Assembly: GCF_052119645.1 (NCBI RefSeq)
Contig: NZ_JBGQOM010000004.1
Location: 322,984-386,983, forward strand
Direction of reading: 5' to 3'
DNA length: 64,000 bases
DNA from: Paraglaciecola sp030730205
GTDB lineage: Bacteria > Pseudomonadota > Gammaproteobacteria > Enterobacterales > Alteromonadaceae
Shown here: positions 1 through 8,764 of the stretch, one piece after another
Layout of the letters: every line of letters starts with the position of its first letter
Position numbering within the stretch: the first letter of the stretch is position 1
Notes under the pieces: model-generated
What the model was told of the DNA's origin: nothing
The model's input: only the letters and a program-made list of their open reading frames with translations
Database searches by the model: none
Made by a program: the position numbers and the translations under genes

Positions 1-168
1 GAAAGTCAATCGACTATCGAATTAGGTGGTGAATCAGGTGCTCAATGCATCGTTGTTGGAGCATTTCCCATTAATGAGCCCGTGGCTCAATATGGTCCAT
101 TTGTGATGAATACGGAGCATGAAATTCAACAAGCTTTTGAGGATTATCAAAAGGGACGCTTTGTTTGA
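1..168 (+). CDS. Pirin family protein (C-terminal part)
   Basis: This reading frame is already open at the window edge and ends with TGA; only the last 55 residues are visible. The stretch NEPVAQYGPFVMNTEHEIQQ followed by a DYQKGRF tail is the characteristic end of pirin (bicupin) proteins. Pirins are cupin-fold iron proteins with varied proposed roles, including quercetinase activity and regulation. The metal-binding N-terminal cupin lies outside the window, so activity cannot be judged. The gene is separated from manC by about 140 bases with no clear terminator. Confidence 0.75.
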   Translation, partial: ESQSTIELGGESGAQCIVVGAFPINEPVAQYGPFVMNTEHEIQQAFEDYQKGRFV

Positions 169-310
169 TGGTATTTGCTCTTTTTATCGCTAAATAGCGT
201 TTTAGTTTCAGCGATGTGTTGAATAAGGTCACTAGCTTTAATACCATTCACGAAGAGAAATTTTGCCATGTTGACAGTAGTAGATAACATAACTGAAAAA
301 GGAACGTTTA

Positions 311-1732
311 ATGAAACCTGTTGTACTTGCTGGTGGGAGTGGTAGCCGTTTATGGCCTAAGTCGCGTGCTGCCTTGCCAAAACAATTTTTACGCTTAACT
401 TGTGAACTCACCATGTTGCAGGACACCATTAAACGCTTGAATGGAACTCAAATTGCCGATCCCATAGTGATCTGCAATGAAGCTCACCGTTTTTTGGTTG
501 CAGAGCAACTGCGACAAGAAGATATCAAGCACGGAGGCATTTTACTTGAGCCGGTGGGTCGGAATACGGCGCCTGCGATTGCCCTTGCCGCTTTACATGC
601 TTCATTGGCTGGCGAAGATCCGACCCTGTTGGTTTTGGCTGCAGATCATTTAATTGGTAACAAGGCTGAATTTCACAAGGCTATCGAGCAAGCAGAGAAA
701 CTTGCTGAGCAAGGAAAATTAGTAACCTTTGGCATCGTGCCAGACAGTGCCCATACTGGCTATGGGTACATTAAGCGCGGTCGCGAAGTTTCAGCTCAAG
801 AAGTCGGCTTCGAAGTGGCTCAGTTTGTTGAAAAACCCAATTTAACGACTGCACAGGCATATGTTGATTCAGGTGAATATTACTGGAATAGCGGTATGTT
901 TATGTTCAAGGCGAGTCGTTATTTACAAGAACTTGAGAAATATGCGCCGGACATGCTGGCGATTTGTAAAAGAGCCATTGCTTCTGAATCACCTGATTTA
1001 GAGTTTGTTAGACTAGATGCCGAAATTTTCTCTACGTGTCCCGACGATTCGATCGACTATGCAGTGATGGAAAAAACCGATTCAGCTTGTGTAGTGCCAC
1101 TTGATGCTGGTTGGAGTGATGTTGGCAGTTGGTCTTCTTTGTGGGAAACCGCACAGCAAAAAGACAGTAATAACAATGTGGTAATCGGTGATGCCATACT
1201 AGACGGTGTGCACAACAGTTATATTAATTCTGAACAACGATTAATTTCGGTCGTTGGGCTTGATGATGTGGTTGTGGTTGAAACTAAAGATGCAGTGTTA
1301 GTCGCCCACAAAGATAAGGTGCAGGACATTAAGAATGTGGTTAATCAACTAAAGGCTGAAAAACGTCCAGAATTTGAATTTCACCGCGAAGTATTCCGTC
1401 CTTGGGGCAGTTACGACTCCATTGATAATGGGGCTCGATTCCAAGTAAAACGTATCACCGTCAAGCCGGGTGAAAAATTGTCGGTACAAATGCATCACCA
1501 TCGTGCAGAGCACTGGATTGTAGTTGCCGGTACCGCGAAAGTCACCAACGGTGAGCAAACCTTATTACTCTCTGAAAATCAATCGACTTATATTCCTATT
1601 GGTGTGATTCATGCTCTTGAAAACCCAGGTAAAATTCCACTTGAGTTAATTGAAGTACAATCAGGTACTTACTTAGGTGAAGACGATATTGTGCGTTTTT
1701 CTGACCGCTATGGTCGAGTAGATAGTAAATAA
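311..1732 (+). CDS. manC: Mannose-1-phosphate guanylyltransferase / mannose-6-phosphate isomerase
   Basis: Bifunctional type II enzyme making GDP-mannose from mannose-1-phosphate and GTP, and interconverting fructose-6-P and mannose-6-P. The N-terminal nucleotidyltransferase shows the signature LAGGSGSRLWPKSR with PKQF at residues 7-26 and an FVEKP motif near 174. The C-terminal cupin-type isomerase domain has FRPWGSYDSI and the metal-binding QMHHHRAEHWIVV motif (about 395-407). The length of 473 residues matches the family. AAGGAA precedes the ATG at good spacing. It lies 11 nt before manB, so the two are probably cotranscribed to supply GDP-mannose for polysaccharide or glycan synthesis. 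No glycosyltransferases are visible nearby. The symbol cpsB is also used. Confidence 0.93.
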   Translation: MKPVVLAGGSGSRLWPKSRAALPKQFLRLTCELTMLQDTIKRLNGTQIADPIVICNEAHRFLVAEQLRQEDIKHGGILLEPVGRNTAPAIALAALHASLAGEDPTLLVLAADHLIGNKAEFHKAIEQAEKLAEQGKLVTFGIVPDSAHTGYGYIKRGREVSAQEVGFEVAQFVEKPNLTTAQAYVDSGEYYWNSGMFMFKASRYLQELEKYAPDMLAICKRAIASESPDLEFVRLDAEIFSTCPDDSIDYAVMEKTDSACVVPLDAGWSDVGSWSSLWETAQQKDSNNNVVIGDAILDGVHNSYINSEQRLISVVGLDDVVVVETKDAVLVAHKDKVQDIKNVVNQLKAEKRPEFEFHREVFRPWGSYDSIDNGARFQVKRITVKPGEKLSVQMHHHRAEHWIVVAGTAKVTNGEQTLLLSENQSTYIPIGVIHALENPGKIPLELIEVQSGTYLGEDDIVRFSDRYGRVDSK

Positions 1733-1743
1733 GGATCGTTAAT

Positions 1744-3189
1744 ATGCAACTAAGCTGTTTTAAGGCCTACGATATACGTGGCAAACTAATCGAGCAATTA
1801 GATGAGCACTCGGCTTATCGTATAGGACGCGCTTTTGCTGAATATCTCAATGCAAAAAGTGTGGTCGTTGGGGGCGATGTAAGATTGACTTCAGAGCCAC
1901 TTAAGTTAGCGCTTGCGGTGGGCCTGATAGATGGTGGAGCTAAAGTACTTGATTTAGGTATGACGGGCACTGAAGAGATCTATTTTGCAACAAAACATCT
2001 AGGCGTTGATGGCGGCATTGAAGTAACAGCGAGTCATAATCCGATTGATTACAACGGCATGAAATTAGTCAAGGCAGACTCGAAACCCATTAGTGGTGAT
2101 ACTGGCTTGTTTGCAATTAAAGAACTAGCTGAAAGCTATGAAGAAAATTCAGTAAAAGCAGGTTTAATGTCTTTTTCGAATGGCTTTGTGAGTTCAGCTG
2201 ACTTTGTTTCAGGTCAAAGTTCCGTGTCAGTTGAAAAGCTCGTGTTGAGTCAGGCTTATCAAATGGTATCTACGGAGAATGCTTACGTAGAACATATGTT
2301 GTCTTATATTAATCAAGATAATATACGCCCCTTGAAGTTGGTGGTTAACGCGGGTAATGGTGCAGCGGGTAAGGCCCTAGATGCGATTGAACAAACTTTG
2401 ATAAAACTGCAAGTGCCTGTTGAGTTTATAAAAATTCACCACCAACCCGACGGTACGTTTCCAAATGGTATTCCCAATCCTTTACTACCGGAAAGTCGGG
2501 CTGATACGGCAAATGCAGTGAAGGCCCACAAGGCTGATATGGGTATTGCTTGGGATGGCGATTTTGACCGTTGCTTTTTGTTCGACGAAAACGGTGATTT
2601 TGTAGAAGGCTATTATATTGTTGGTTTGCTAGCGAAGGCTTTCTTGGATAAAGACCCAGGCGCTAAAATTATTTTTGACCCACGGGTCTATTGGAACACC
2701 GAAGATATTGTGAAATCTTCTGGTGGCGTACCTATTATGAGCAAAACAGGTCACGCTTTTATCAAAGAGCGGATGCGAGCAGATGATGCTGTTTATGGTG
2801 GTGAAATGAGTGCTCACCATTATTTCAGAGATTTCGCTTATTGTGATTCGGGTATGATCCCATGGTTATTGGTGGCAGAGCTGATTTGTACATCTAACAA
2901 GCCCCTATCAAATTTGGTCAAAGAGCGCATTGCGGCATTCCCTTCATCAGGCGAAATTAACCGCACCGTCAGCGATCCTGATAAGGTAATCAAAGCGGTG
3001 TTAGCGAAGTATGAAGCAAGTGCAAAGTTAGTTGATTACACTGATGGTATTGGTGTTGAATTCGACGAATGGCGATTTAATTTACGCAAATCAAACACCG
3101 AACCTGTTATTCGCCTGAATGTAGAATCGCGGGCAAATATTCCCTTAATGGAAGACAAAACAAAAGAACTGCTTTCTTTACTGCAATAA
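1744..3189 (+). CDS. manB: Phosphomannomutase
   Basis: Converts mannose-6-phosphate to mannose-1-phosphate, the substrate of ManC encoded just upstream. It is an alpha-D-phosphohexomutase: it opens with KAYDIRGK, has the phosphoserine loop TASHNP near residue 96, the Mg-binding loop DGDFDRCF near 273 and the C-terminal phosphate-binding RKSNTEPVIRLN. At 481 residues it is slightly longer than E. coli CpsG (about 456). The manC-manB pair ends at an inverted repeat at 3199-3229. Phosphoglucomutase side activity is possible, but the neighbour favours mannose. The symbol cpsG is also used. Confidence 0.9.
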   Translation: MQLSCFKAYDIRGKLIEQLDEHSAYRIGRAFAEYLNAKSVVVGGDVRLTSEPLKLALAVGLIDGGAKVLDLGMTGTEEIYFATKHLGVDGGIEVTASHNPIDYNGMKLVKADSKPISGDTGLFAIKELAESYEENSVKAGLMSFSNGFVSSADFVSGQSSVSVEKLVLSQAYQMVSTENAYVEHMLSYINQDNIRPLKLVVNAGNGAAGKALDAIEQTLIKLQVPVEFIKIHHQPDGTFPNGIPNPLLPESRADTANAVKAHKADMGIAWDGDFDRCFLFDENGDFVEGYYIVGLLAKAFLDKDPGAKIIFDPRVYWNTEDIVKSSGGVPIMSKTGHAFIKERMRADDAVYGGEMSAHHYFRDFAYCDSGMIPWLLVAELICTSNKPLSNLVKERIAAFPSSGEINRTVSDPDKVIKAVLAKYEASAKLVDYTDGIGVEFDEWRFNLRKSNTEPVIRLNVESRANIPLMEDKTKELLSLLQ

Positions 3190-3196
3190 ATGATAA

Positions 3197-3236
3197 AGAC
3201 GACTTTTTTGGCCTACTAAGAAAGTCGTCATCTTTC
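3197..3236. terminator. Bidirectional hairpin between manB and the DUF3429 gene
   Basis: GACGACTTT (3199-3207) pairs with AAAGTCGTC (3221-3229) between two convergent genes. Short T and A tracts flank it, so it can serve both strands. Confidence 0.6.
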
Positions 3237-3240
3237 ACAG

Positions 3241-3657
3241 CTATGCGAATAAACCTGCCATAACAAAATGCATCAAAACCGTCACTGCAGTGAGCTCTAT
3301 TCTTAATCGTTTATAATGTTTGTCTGAACTAAATACTCGCAGATCATACAACAACATAAAAATAAAGCCGCTTGCTAACAACAATATTGAAACCCTGCCA
3401 TTTGGATTGAACAAGCATAGCCAAGCCAATAATGAGGGTAACATTGCCACACTCATTTGCATTTTACTGAATGTTCTTGATAAGGCATCGCTCCAATGAA
3501 CGCCCCCTAAAAATGCTAAAATAACCGCACTATATTGGATAAAAAGTGTTTGTGACAGTAAGGGACTTAACCCTTCCAGAAAAGATAAAAGGGGTAAGCC
3601 TAAAAAGGGTAACAAACCACAATAGCCGAGCAATTTTGAATAGGGAACTACGTTCAT
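3241..3657 (-). CDS. DUF3429 family membrane protein
   Basis: A 138-residue integral membrane protein of unknown function. The pattern of hydrophobic segments, the motif AVILAFLGGVHW near residue 44, MLPSLLAW near 73 and a charged LRIELT segment before the last helix fit the DUF3429 family. Four to five transmembrane segments are likely. It lies downstream of gltA on the same strand, but a strong terminator lies between them, so it probably has its own weak promoter or depends on read-through. No biochemical role is known to me. Confidence 0.7.
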   Translation of the reverse strand: MNVVPYSKLLGYCGLLPFLGLPLLSFLEGLSPLLSQTLFIQYSAVILAFLGGVHWSDALSRTFSKMQMSVAMLPSLLAWLCLFNPNGRVSILLLASGFIFMLLYDLRVFSSDKHYKRLRIELTAVTVLMHFVMAGLFA

Positions 3658-3683
3658 CTTATTAGGCCTTAATATTCAACAAG

Positions 3684-3722
3684 TCAAAAAAAAGCGCTGT
3701 TTCAGTGAACTGAAACAGCGCT
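3684..3722 (-). terminator. Rho-independent terminator of gltA
   Basis: An almost perfect inverted repeat, AGCGCTGTTTCAGT...ACTGAAACAGCGCT (3693-3722), is followed on the minus strand by a run of eight T. It lies 24 bases past the gltA stop. Confidence 0.92.
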
Positions 3723-3745
3723 CGATAGTGTACTGGTTACATCAA

Positions 3746-5026
3746 TTATTTTTCAATTTTATTGTACGGACGCAATGTATGACCAGTATATAGTTGACGA
3801 GGGCGGCCTATTTTTTGACCAGGCTGACTTAACATTTCATGCCAATGAGAAACCCAGCCAACCGTTCTTGCTAAAGCAAATATGCAAGTGAACATGTTGG
3901 TAGGAATACCGATTGCTTTGAGAATGATGCCTGAATAAAAATCAACGTTCGGGAATAGTTTCTTCTCAGCAAAATACGGATCGCTAAGTGCAATTCTTTC
4001 CAATTCCATTGCTACGTTCAGCAAAGGATCGTCAATGTTTAATTCAGATAATACTTCATGGCAGCTTTCACGCATGACTGTTGCACGTGGGTCAAAGTTT
4101 TTATAGACACGATGACCAAAACCCATTAATCGGAAGGGGTCATTTTTGTCTTTTGCTCGTGCAATAAACTCTGGGATACGGTCTACAGTTCCAATTTCTT
4201 CGAGCATAGTCAAACATGCTTCGTTGGCGCCTCCGTGAGCAGGGCCCCAAAGTGACGCTACGCCTGCTGCTATAACAGCATATGGGTTGGCACCCGAAGA
4301 GCCTGCTAAACGAACTGTTGAGGTAGAGGCGTTTTGCTCATGATCGGCATGTAAGATAAAAATTCTGTCAACCGCACGTGCTACTGCTGGACTAATTTTA
4401 TATGTTTCAGCCGGTACAGAGAACATCATATTTAAAAAGTTTTCTGCATAGCTAAGATCGTTTCTTGGGTATACAAATGGTTGTCCGATGTTGTATTTGT
4501 AACACATGGCAACCAAGGTTGGCATTTTAGCCACTAAACGGTAGGCACTGCGTAAACGTTGGTCTGCATCATGTATATTTAAGTCATCGTGGTAGAAAGA
4601 AGCCATTGCGCCTACCGTGCCACATAGCATTGCCATGGGGTGTGCATCGCGTCTAAAACCACGGAAAAAGTTATTTACTTGATCATGAACTAAGGTATGG
4701 CGAGTGATGGTATTTTTAAAATCTTGATATTCTTCTGTGTTTGGCGTTTTGTCGTGTAACAACATATAACACACTTCGATGTAATCAGCTTCTCTTGCTA
4801 AATCTTCGATTGAATATCCGCGATGTAATAAAACACCTTTCTCTCCATCTATGAAAGTGATGGAAGACTCACATGAGCCAGTGGCCATAAAACCGGGGTC
4901 GTAAGTGAAATAACCGCTGCTGCCTAGTTTACGAATATCGATTACATCATGCCCTGCTGAACCAGACAAAATGGGTAGTTCAATTTCTTTATCACCGGCT
5001 TTTAAAATGGCTTTATTGTCTGCCAT
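3746..5026 (-). CDS. gltA: Citrate synthase (type II)
   Basis: Condenses oxaloacetate and acetyl-CoA to citrate at the entry of the TCA cycle. The 426 residues match the hexameric, NADH-sensitive type II enzymes of Gram-negative bacteria. Catalytic residues are seen in WGPAHGGANEA (His), MGFGHRVYKNFDPRA (His) and NVDFYSG (Asp). AGGAGAGC precedes the ATG at good spacing. The gene is divergent from sdhCDAB-sucABCD across a 396-bp AT-rich spacer, the same arrangement as in E. coli, which suggests joint control by respiratory and carbon regulators. Confidence 0.96.
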   Translation of the reverse strand: MADNKAILKAGDKEIELPILSGSAGHDVIDIRKLGSSGYFTYDPGFMATGSCESSITFIDGEKGVLLHRGYSIEDLAREADYIEVCYMLLHDKTPNTEEYQDFKNTITRHTLVHDQVNNFFRGFRRDAHPMAMLCGTVGAMASFYHDDLNIHDADQRLRSAYRLVAKMPTLVAMCYKYNIGQPFVYPRNDLSYAENFLNMMFSVPAETYKISPAVARAVDRIFILHADHEQNASTSTVRLAGSSGANPYAVIAAGVASLWGPAHGGANEACLTMLEEIGTVDRIPEFIARAKDKNDPFRLMGFGHRVYKNFDPRATVMRESCHEVLSELNIDDPLLNVAMELERIALSDPYFAEKKLFPNVDFYSGIILKAIGIPTNMFTCIFALARTVGWVSHWHEMLSQPGQKIGRPRQLYTGHTLRPYNKIEK

Positions 5027-5422
5027 ACTTTGCTCTCCTCAGACTGGTTACTTTTTGATAAAACAGCAATTGATTATGCTTACACGGGGAAAATCGCCGC
5101 TATTTGTACTGATAATGTCGTGTTATGTCAATTTTAATGCTTAGTTAAACGCATAATTATTTAATTAACTTTATTATTTATAAAAATTAATTTTAAATCT
5201 AAGACTTATAAGGCATTAATAATGAACAACAATTGTAATTAGCGAATTCGCTGGATATACTTTGCCATCTTGTTTGAGTGATAGCAAAGGCATTAATTTA
5301 TTAATATCTAGTTAACATTTGAATAACATTTTCAGGGATGAAAATACTGTTTTTAGCAGGCTGTGGTGCGCAATGCGCCGGAGCATAATGTAAAACACCC
5401 TACAGGTAAAAGAGCATAAAAC
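5027..5422. promoter_or_regulatory. Divergent gltA / sdhC control region
   Basis: This is a 396-bp AT-rich spacer without a gene. For sdhC a sigma-70-like promoter can be read: TTGTAA (5233-5238), a 17-bp spacer, TATACT (5256-5261). The spacer carries the perfect palindrome AGCGAATTCGCT (5241-5252). At 5312-5332 two copies of (T/A)TAACATTT lie in 11-bp register, which resembles the direct repeats of ArcA sites. That would suit redox control of sdh, but it is inferred from pattern only. No gltA promoter was assigned. Confidence 0.45.
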
Positions 5423-5797
5423 GTGAAAAAACAAAGACCAGTAAATTTACAACTTAATACCATTAGTTTTCCTCCTGCAGCTATTACTTCAATTCTTCAT
5501 CGCATCACAGGCGTCGCCTTGTTTTTTGCTTTGTTGTTTGTGATCTGGGCGTGGGCGGTTTCAGTATCTTCTTTAGATGGGTTTGCGATGGTTCAGCAAC
5601 AACTTAACGGTTGGTTGGGTAAATTTATCGCTATTGGGACTATTTCAGCATTGAGCTACCACATCTTAGGTGGAATCAGACATTTCATCATGGATACTGG
5701 TGCTTGGGAAGAACTTGAGTCAGGCAATAATAGTGCTAAAGCTATTATTGGTATTTGGATCTTATTAACGATTGTTGTAGGAGTTGTATTATGGTAA
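5423..5797 (+). CDS. sdhC: Succinate dehydrogenase cytochrome b556 subunit
   Basis: Membrane anchor subunit that, with SdhD, binds haem b and the quinone. The 124 residues start with GTG. SILHRITGVALFF (about 23-35) is the quinone-site Ser/Arg signature, and YHILGGIRHFIMD near 73-85 holds the haem-ligand His. Three transmembrane helices are evident. The last codons overlap sdhD by 7 nt (ATGGTAA), so the two are translationally coupled. First gene of an eight-gene block running to sucD. Confidence 0.93.
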   Translation: MKKQRPVNLQLNTISFPPAAITSILHRITGVALFFALLFVIWAWAVSVSSLDGFAMVQQQLNGWLGKFIAIGTISALSYHILGGIRHFIMDTGAWEELESGNNSAKAIIGIWILLTIVVGVVLW

Positions 5798-6138
5798 CTA
5801 GCCAAGCTAGTTTGAAACGTGATGGTGTGCAGGACTATGTCACCATCAGAGCAACTGCCATCATTATGACGGCTTTTTCATTGTTTATGCTGTGGTATTT
5901 TGTAACAACGCCTCAGGTTACATTTGAGAGCTGGAATGGCCTTTTTTCTAATATTGCAATGAAAGTATTTACTTTCGCTACACTAGTTTCAATCATGCTG
6001 CACGTCAGAATCGGTTTATGGCAAGTCTTAACTGATTACGTTAAAGCACCTACGTTGCGTGCGGTGGTTCAATTCATACTTAATTTAATTGCCTTCGTTT
6101 ATGTCGCGGTAGGTCTTTTTGTGTTGTGGGGTATTTAG
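5791..6138 (+). CDS. sdhD: Succinate dehydrogenase membrane anchor subunit
   Basis: Second haem/quinone membrane anchor. I start it at the ATG at 5791 (115 residues) because TAGGAG lies 7 nt upstream and MVTSQASLKRDGVQD matches the family; the open frame reaches further upstream into sdhC. LHVRIGLWQVLTDYVK near residue 70 holds the conserved haem-ligand His and the quinone-site residues. Three transmembrane helices. The stop codon directly abuts the sdhA ATG with no gap. Confidence 0.92.
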   Translation: MVTSQASLKRDGVQDYVTIRATAIIMTAFSLFMLWYFVTTPQVTFESWNGLFSNIAMKVFTFATLVSIMLHVRIGLWQVLTDYVKAPTLRAVVQFILNLIAFVYVAVGLFVLWGI

Positions 6139-7908
6139 ATGGGTATTACAGTTCATGAATATGATGCAGTAGTGGTTGGAGCAGGCGGTGCTGGTATGCG
6201 CGCTGCTTTACAAATTTCTCAATCAGGTAAATCTTGTGCATTGTTATCTAAAGTTTTTCCAACGCGCTCACATACGGTTTCTGCGCAAGGTGGCATCACT
6301 GTAGCATTAGGTAATGCCCACGAAGATAATTGGGAATGGCACATGTACGATACCGTTAAAGGTTCTGATTATATCGGTGATCAAGACGCTATCGAATATA
6401 TGTGTAAAACAGGTCCTGAAGCGATTATTGAAATGGAAAACATGGGTTTACCTTTTTCTCGTTTCGAAAACGGAAAGATTTACCAACGCCCCTTCGGCGG
6501 TCAATCAAAGAATTTTGGAGGCGAGCAAGGTGCTCGTACGGCAGCAGCGGCTGACAGAACAGGTCATGCCTTGTTGCATCTATTGTATCAACAAAATGTT
6601 AAAAATAAGACCAAAGTGTTCAGTGAATGGTATGCCTTGGATTTAGTTAAAAACCAAGACGGTGACGTGGTGGGTTGTACCGCGATTGATATTGAATCGG
6701 GTGAAGTCGTTTACTTCAAATCAAAGGCCGTTGTGTTAGCAACGGGTGGTGCGGGTCGTATTTATGCATCAACCACAAATGCACACATCAACACTGGCGA
6801 TGGCGTTGGTATGGCGCTTCGTGCTGGTGTACCAATGCAAGATATGGAAATGTGGCAATTCCACCCCACCGGTATTGCCGGTGCTGGTACTCTAGTTACT
6901 GAGGGGTGCCGTGGTGAAGGCGGTTATTTGTTGAATAAAGACGGTGAACGCTTTATGGAACGCTATGCGCCCAATGCTAAAGACTTAGCAGGTCGTGATG
7001 TTGTTGCTCGTTCTATGATGACGGAAATACGCGAAGGTCGTGGTTGTGATGGCCCCTGGGGTCCTCACCTTAAGTTAAAACTAGACCACCTTGGGAAGGA
7101 TGTACTAGAGTCACGCCTACCGGGAATACTCGAATTATCTCGTACTTTCGCTCACGTCGACCCTGTTAAAGAGCCTATTCCTGTTATTCCTACTTGCCAT
7201 TACATGATGGGTGGTATTCCGACTAACGTTGATGGTCAAGCTCTCAGTATCGACTTACAAGGCAAAGCGACGCCAATTAAAGGTTTATTCGCTTGTGGTG
7301 AAATTGCTTGTGTATCAGTGCATGGCGCAAATCGATTAGGTGGTAATTCATTATTAGACTTAGTGGTATTTGGCCGCGCAACAGGTTTGCATTTAGGTAA
7401 AGCAATTGATGGCATTGAAGCACGTGATGCATCACAAGATGATGTCGATGCGGCTCTAGTTCGGTTTAATCGTTGGGAAAATTCTCCTAAAGGTCAAGGC
7501 GAAGACCCAGTGCAAATTAAGAAAGATTTGCAACAGTGTATGCAACTTAACTTCTCAGTATTTAGAGAAGGCGAGGCAATGGCACAAGGTCTTAAAGAAT
7601 TAGGTGAAATAAGAGAGCGTCTTCAGTCGGCTCGCTTAGACGATAAGAGCAACGACTTCAACACCGCACGTATCGAATGCCTAGAATTAGATAACTTGAT
7701 GGAAACGGCTTACAGCACAGCAGTTGCCGCTAACTTCCGTACTGAGAGTCGCGGTGCCCATAGTCGCTTTGACTTCCCAGACCGTGACGATGACAACTGG
7801 TTATGCCACTCAGTGTATTTACCTGAAAACGATACGATGCTGAAGCGAGACGTGAATATGACGCCTAAGCTTCGTGAAGCCTTTCCACCAAAAGCAAGAA
7901 CGTATTAA
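6139..7908 (+). CDS. sdhA: Succinate dehydrogenase flavoprotein subunit
   Basis: Catalytic FAD subunit oxidising succinate to fumarate, bound to the inner membrane through SdhB, SdhC and SdhD. VVGAGGAGMRAAL (about 12-24) is the FAD dinucleotide fold. SHTVSAQGG near residue 45 includes the His that carries covalent FAD. HPTGIAGAGTLVTEGCRGEGG and the HGANRLGGNSLLDLVVFGRA region form the active site. The 589 residues match E. coli SdhA. It has no strong ribosome site and begins directly after sdhD, so translation is probably coupled. Confidence 0.96.
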   Translation: MGITVHEYDAVVVGAGGAGMRAALQISQSGKSCALLSKVFPTRSHTVSAQGGITVALGNAHEDNWEWHMYDTVKGSDYIGDQDAIEYMCKTGPEAIIEMENMGLPFSRFENGKIYQRPFGGQSKNFGGEQGARTAAAADRTGHALLHLLYQQNVKNKTKVFSEWYALDLVKNQDGDVVGCTAIDIESGEVVYFKSKAVVLATGGAGRIYASTTNAHINTGDGVGMALRAGVPMQDMEMWQFHPTGIAGAGTLVTEGCRGEGGYLLNKDGERFMERYAPNAKDLAGRDVVARSMMTEIREGRGCDGPWGPHLKLKLDHLGKDVLESRLPGILELSRTFAHVDPVKEPIPVIPTCHYMMGGIPTNVDGQALSIDLQGKATPIKGLFACGEIACVSVHGANRLGGNSLLDLVVFGRATGLHLGKAIDGIEARDASQDDVDAALVRFNRWENSPKGQGEDPVQIKKDLQQCMQLNFSVFREGEAMAQGLKELGEIRERLQSARLDDKSNDFNTARIECLELDNLMETAYSTAVAANFRTESRGAHSRFDFPDRDDDNWLCHSVYLPENDTMLKRDVNMTPKLREAFPPKARTY

Positions 7909-7922
7909 TAGGAGTAGCGAAG

Positions 7923-8633
7923 ATGCAATTACATTTCTCAGTTTACCGTTACAATCCTGATATTGATAACGCGCCCCGTATGCAAGACTATCAGTTGGAT
8001 CTTGAAGAAGGTCAGGACATGATGGTTCTGGATGCGCTGATTTTATTGAAAGAGAAAGACCCAACTTTGTCATTTCGTCGCTCATGTCGCGAAGGTGTGT
8101 GTGGTTCTGACGGCGTTAATATGAACGGCAAAAATGGCCTAGCATGTATTACTCCTTTGTCAGCATTAAAAGGTAATAAGATAGTGGTTCGTCCATTACC
8201 TGGTCTACCTGTCGTGCGTGATTTAGTTGTAGATATGAGTCAGTTTTACACTCAGTATGAAAAGATTAAGCCGTTTTTGATCAATGATGACAATCAACCA
8301 CCTGCACGTGAATTTTTGCAATCGCCAGAAGACAGAGCTAAGTTGGACGGTTTATACGAGTGTATTTTATGCGCTTGTTGTTCAACATCGTGCCCATCGT
8401 TCTGGTGGAACCCTGATAAGTTCATTGGTCCTGCTGGTTTATTACATGCCTATCGCTTTTTAGCAGATAGTCGTGATACGGCCACTGAGCAACGTCTAAG
8501 TGGTTTAGATGATGCCTTTAGTGTGTTCCGGTGTCATGGCATTATGAATTGCGTCAGTGTATGTCCAAAAGGCTTAAATCCAACTAAAGCCATTGGTCAG
8601 ATCAAATCAATGTTGTTAAAACGCGCAGTATAA
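7923..8633 (+). CDS. sdhB: Succinate dehydrogenase iron-sulfur subunit
   Basis: Electron-transfer subunit between SdhA flavin and the quinone. The N-terminal ferredoxin domain has SCREGVCGSDG with a later Cys in NGLAC; the third [2Fe-2S] ligand is Asp in GSD, as in E. coli. CILCACCSTSCP and CHGIMNCVSVCPKG bind the [4Fe-4S] and [3Fe-4S] clusters. At 236 residues it is close to the E. coli length. ATAGGAG precedes the ATG. It is followed by a 131-nt spacer with three hairpins before sucA. Confidence 0.96.
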   Translation: MQLHFSVYRYNPDIDNAPRMQDYQLDLEEGQDMMVLDALILLKEKDPTLSFRRSCREGVCGSDGVNMNGKNGLACITPLSALKGNKIVVRPLPGLPVVRDLVVDMSQFYTQYEKIKPFLINDDNQPPAREFLQSPEDRAKLDGLYECILCACCSTSCPSFWWNPDKFIGPAGLLHAYRFLADSRDTATEQRLSGLDDAFSVFRCHGIMNCVSVCPKGLNPTKAIGQIKSMLLKRAV

Positions 8634-8639
8634 GTTAGC

Positions 8640-8730
8640 TTGCCATTCTTAATTGAATGGCAATACCTATTTTTTGATTTAAAGTAACCTGTGGGTTAAG
8701 CCCACTAAAGTAACGTGTGTATCTGCACAC
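8640..8730 (+). other. Three tandem hairpins between sdhB and sucA
   Basis: In the 131-nt spacer I see three small stem-loops: TTGCCATTC/GAATGGCAA (8640-8663, 9-bp stem, 6-nt loop), GTGGG/CCCAC (8691-8705) and GTGTG/CACAC (8715-8730). A T6 run follows the first at 8671-8676, so it could terminate part of the transcripts. They may set the sdh:suc expression ratio by attenuation or RNA processing; this is inference. Confidence 0.5.
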
Positions 8731-8764
8731 ATAATTGTAAGTCTTATCAAATCAAGGGACGACA

